Below, one piece after another: positions 60,965-64,000 of a stretch of 64,000 nt of DNA. Position 1 is the first letter of the stretch; each line of letters begins with the position of its first letter. The notes beneath the pieces were generated by a model, which was not told where the DNA came from, did not search any database, and saw nothing but the letters and a program-made list of their open reading frames with translations. Origin of the DNA: Pelagibacteraceae bacterium AG-439-F23 (GTDB lineage: Bacteria > Pseudomonadota > Alphaproteobacteria > Pelagibacterales > Pelagibacteraceae); the NCBI GenBank assembly GCA_003212415.1, contig QCPT01000001.1, positions 1 through 64,000 on the forward strand, written 5' to 3'. The position numbers and the translations under genes were made by a program.

Positions 60965-62833
60965 TTGGCATTATATACATCTTCCGAACTTTTTATTGTG
61001 GAAAGAATAATTACAAAATCATTTGCTAGGTTGATGGGTCGTGGTATCCATAGAGGTTTTATAACATATGAAGAATTAAGTAAATCATTAGGAAAAAGAA
61101 ATTTATCAAACGAGAACTTGGAGCAAGCATTCATCCATATTCTTGAAGAAAAAATAGTTTTAGTTGAAAAAAAATCAGACTTTAAAGTTTTAAGAAAAAA
61201 AGACAATTCATCAAAAGAAGAAGGCAAATCTATCGAGAAAAGCGACGATCCTATTAGAATGTATCTAAGAGAGATGGGAGGTGTGGAGTTACTTTCAAGA
61301 GAAGGCGAGATTGCAATTGCGAAAAGAATTGAAGCTGGAAAAGACGTTATGCTTAATGCTTTATCACAAAGTCCAATTACAGCACAACAATTTTTTGAAT
61401 GGAACGAACAGCTTCAAAAAGATGAAATTCTAGTTAGAGAAATTATAGATATTGACACTAATTACATGGAAGATGAAGAAACTGGACAAAGCGCAAAACA
61501 AAAAAAAACAGATACTAATAACGAAGATGGCAAACAAGAAAATATGGCAACAAATGATGATGATGAATTTAACCCAACTCTTGCAGCAATGGAAAGTGAA
61601 ATAAAACCGAAAGTATTAGAGACTGTAAACACTTTAACAAAAGAATATAGCAAGCTTACAAAATATCAAAAAGACAAATTAGAATGTATTTTAAAATCAA
61701 TAACATTTTCTTCATCTAAAGAAAAAAACTATAAAAAAATTGTTGACAATATTTTGGAAAATATAAAATCACTTCAACTATCACCTCCAGTTTTAGAACT
61801 TCTTGTCCAAAAGCATTATATAGAAAATAAAAAAATTATTTCTTTAGAAGGAAATCTTTTAAGGCTTGCTATAAATGAAAAAATTCCAAGAGATGAATTT
61901 ATAAAATTTTATGTTGGAAACGAAATAAATCCAAACTTAAAAAGTTTTCTAGATACCAATATTTCCTGGAAGAAATTTTTTCAAAAACATAAAGAGGAGT
62001 TTAAAAATATAAGAGAAAGATTAATTGAGATAAGTAAAAAATTAGGTATTTCCGTAACAGAATATAAAAAATTAGTTAGTAGAATTCAAAAAGGAGAGAA
62101 AGAATCTAGAATTGCAAAAAAAGAAATGGTTGAAGCTAATCTTAGACTAGTCATATCAATTGCTAAAAAATATACAAATAGAGGATTGCAGTTTTTGGAT
62201 TTAATTCAAGAAGGAAACATTGGTCTAATGAAAGCGGTCGATAAATTTGAATATAGAAGAGGATATAAATTTTCAACTTATGCAACATGGTGGATAAGAC
62301 AAGCAATAACAAGATCAATTGCAGACCAAGCTAGAACTATTAGGATTCCTGTACATATGATTGAAACAATTAATAAGATTGTAAGAACACAAAGATTGAT
62401 ACTAAGTGAGTTTGGTAGAGAGGCAACCCCAGAAGAACTAGCTAAAAAATTAAGAATGCCTCTCGAGAAAGTGAGAAAAGTTTTAAAAATTTCTAAAGAA
62501 CCCGTTTCCCTGGAAAAACCAGTAGGAGATGAAGAGGATAGTAGTTTGGGAGATTTTATAGAAGATACAAAAGCACTAGCCCCTTTAGAACAAGCAATTA
62601 AGTCTAACTTAAGCGAAGCTACTACAAAAATTTTATCAACTTTAACACCAAGAGAGGAAAGAGTTTTAAGAATGAGATTTGGCGTAGGAATGAATACCGA
62701 TCATACACTCGAAGAAGTTGGGCTTCAATTTTCTGTAACAAGAGAAAGAATTAGACAAATAGAAGCTAAGGCACTAAGAAAATTAAAACATCCTAGCAGA
62801 TCAAAACAATTAAAGAGTTTCTTGGAGAACTAA
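60965..62833 (+). CDS. rpoD: RNA polymerase sigma factor RpoD (TTG start at 60965, N-terminus uncertain)
   Basis: [96 protein letters not shown]. Confidence 0.97.
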   Translation: MALYTSSELFIVERIITKSFARLMGRGIHRGFITYEELSKSLGKRNLSNENLEQAFIHILEEKIVLVEKKSDFKVLRKKDNSSKEEGKSIEKSDDPIRMYLREMGGVELLSREGEIAIAKRIEAGKDVMLNALSQSPITAQQFFEWNEQLQKDEILVREIIDIDTNYMEDEETGQSAKQKKTDTNNEDGKQENMATNDDDEFNPTLAAMESEIKPKVLETVNTLTKEYSKLTKYQKDKLECILKSITFSSSKEKNYKKIVDNILENIKSLQLSPPVLELLVQKHYIENKKIISLEGNLLRLAINEKIPRDEFIKFYVGNEINPNLKSFLDTNISWKKFFQKHKEEFKNIRERLIEISKKLGISVTEYKKLVSRIQKGEKESRIAKKEMVEANLRLVISIAKKYTNRGLQFLDLIQEGNIGLMKAVDKFEYRRGYKFSTYATWWIRQAITRSIADQARTIRIPVHMIETINKIVRTQRLILSEFGREATPEELAKKLRMPLEKVRKVLKISKEPVSLEKPVGDEEDSSLGDFIEDTKALAPLEQAIKSNLSEATTKILSTLTPREERVLRMRFGVGMNTDHTLEEVGLQFSVTRERIRQIEAKALRKLKHPSRSKQLKSFLEN

Positions 62834-62835
62834 TA

Positions 62836-62910
62836 GGGCCGTTAGCTCAATAGTAGAGTACTGCATTGACATTGCAGGGGTAGTTGGAGCGTAACCAACA
62901 CGGCCCACCA
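62836..62910 (+). tRNA. tRNA-Val(GAC), non-canonical D- and T-loops
   Basis: 75 nt: GGGCCGT/ACGGCCC acceptor, D-stem GCTC/GAGT, CTGCA-TTGACAT-TGCAG (anticodon GAC), T-stem GTTGG/CCAAC, encoded CCA. Confidence 0.9.
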
Positions 62911-62972
62911 TTATTTAATTATCTTCAATTGATAACTTAAAGAAAATGATATATTTAAATTTCTAATATGTA

Positions 62973-63049
62973 GGGCCTGTAGCTCAGTTGGTTAGAGCAG
63001 TACACTCATAATGTATTGGTCCCAGGTTCGAGTCCTGGCGGGCCCACCA
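62973..63049 (+). tRNA. tRNA with anticodon CAT, probably tRNA-Ile2(CAT) (elongator Met not excluded)
   Basis: GGGCCTG/CGGGCCC acceptor (paired 1-72, so not initiator), anticodon loop CTCATAA, T-arm CCAGG-TTCGAGT-CCTGG, encoded CCA. Confidence 0.92.
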
Positions 63050-63141
63050 TTTAATTCTTAAATATTGCTAATTTTTATAATAACTTTCTTTTAGTTTTGA
63101 AAATTTATTGAAAAAAATCAATTAATAATTGATAATTAATC

Positions 63142-63597
63142 ATGAAGTTTAAATTAGTAGTAAAACCTAAAGTTGCCTATTTAATCTCTATAGTTGTTGC
63201 CTTAATAATTTTACTTTTCTTTTCTTATAAAGCTGTAATTGCATACTTGATTCATAGAGAGCTTTATGGTGGAGGATTAGATACCTTGGTTTTATTGAGG
63301 GCTTCTATAGCAGGGATAATGTTTTTATTAATACTATTGTTTATTCAATTTATGAAAATAAATGATTTAAAAAGTCAAAGAACTATACTCAGAGGAATAT
63401 TTATTGGATGGACTAGTGTATTTATTGTTCTGATAGTAATAAAAATAAGTTCGATTTATTTTGTAGTTTTAACTGGAGCCTCATCATTTTTAGTTCTTGT
63501 AACATTATTTAGTCTTATCGATCAGATAAAAGAGGAAAAAAATACCCTTACAGATAAAGAGATATATTTATTACAGAAACTAGCAAAAAAAAAATAA
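63142..63597 (+). CDS. Hypothetical four-TM membrane protein
   Basis: 151 aa, four hydrophobic segments and basic C-terminus; no recognised family. Confidence 0.65.
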   Translation: MKFKLVVKPKVAYLISIVVALIILLFFSYKAVIAYLIHRELYGGGLDTLVLLRASIAGIMFLLILLFIQFMKINDLKSQRTILRGIFIGWTSVFIVLIVIKISSIYFVVLTGASSFLVLVTLFSLIDQIKEEKNTLTDKEIYLLQKLAKKK

Positions 63598-63622
63598 AAT
63601 CAAAATTCTGTGTTTCTGATAA

Positions 63623-64000
63623 TTATTTTATTAAAAATTCTTCTAGAACTTTAAACAATGCATTTAAATCCCCGTCATTATTTTGAATAACTGAATTAAA
63701 CTCTTCTTTCTGAGTTCTTGCCAAACTTAAACCTTCAACAATCAAATCTCTAATTAAAGGTTTTTCGGGATTTTTGGTATAAATTCTCCAATCAATTTTT
63801 ACTTTTGGTCTTTTTGAAGTTGCTTCTAAAATGCTATTAACAATAGTGTATTTTTCATTAATTTTTTTTTGAGAAATTACATTAATTTTTGGATCTGTAT
63901 AATCCACCAGTCTACTAGAAAAGCTTTTTAAAAAATAACTTCTGAAAAGTTTTTTATACTTTGTTTTCTCATCTTCTGACATAGTTTTTTTGTGTTTTCC
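63623..64000 (-). CDS. MlaC/Ttg2D-like phospholipid-binding ABC transporter protein (partial, runs off window end)
   Basis: LFRSYFLKSFSSRLVDY...KVKIDWRIY...IRDLIVEGLSLARTQKEEFNSVIQ; frame remains open to the window edge. Confidence 0.75.
   Translation of the reverse strand, partial: GKHKKTMSEDEKTKYKKLFRSYFLKSFSSRLVDYTDPKINVISQKKINEKYTIVNSILEATSKRPKVKIDWRIYTKNPEKPLIRDLIVEGLSLARTQKEEFNSVIQNNDGDLNALFKVLEEFLIK

Overview
The window is a very AT-rich, extremely gene-dense chromosomal segment from a streamlined alphaproteobacterium, most likely SAR11/Pelagibacterales-like (inferred from gene content, CcrM, carAB-yqeY-dnaG-rpoD order and compactness). It is mainly core housekeeping. Gene groups, in order: SCO1 and the cytochrome c oxidase operon; thrC; a co-directional run of ATP synthase F0 genes, crtI-crtB-crtY-blh (retinal synthesis), ispH, thrB, rnhA and bcp; smc; mutY; ccrM; rnhB; a UDG; ispE; tRNA-Gln and cca; hemF; the bc1 complex; ychF-pth-rplY-prs; lgt; a MarR/OmpR/EnvZ-type regulatory cluster; ilvE; uvrC; folB plus an SDR; uvrB; trxB; an ELM1-like gene; carAB; yqeY-dnaG-rpoD; and two further tRNAs. 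I saw no rRNA, CRISPR array, transposon, prophage or recognisable defence island. The most interesting signals are: (1) an 857-aa SMC in which I cannot find a hinge domain; (2) a tRNA-Val(GAC) with a non-canonical D-loop and T-loop; (3) an unlisted 44-aa membrane sORF whose stop codon overlaps the rnhB start; (4) a GANTC cluster with an inverted repeat directly upstream of ccrM; (5) tRNA/mRNA junctions of 2-3 nt at rpoD/tRNA-Val and tRNA-Gln/cca; (6) four convergent gene pairs whose stop codons interlock in the same 4 nt; (7) ATP synthase F0 genes running directly into a retinal-biosynthesis cassette. No database search or computation was run. Family calls come from reading motifs.
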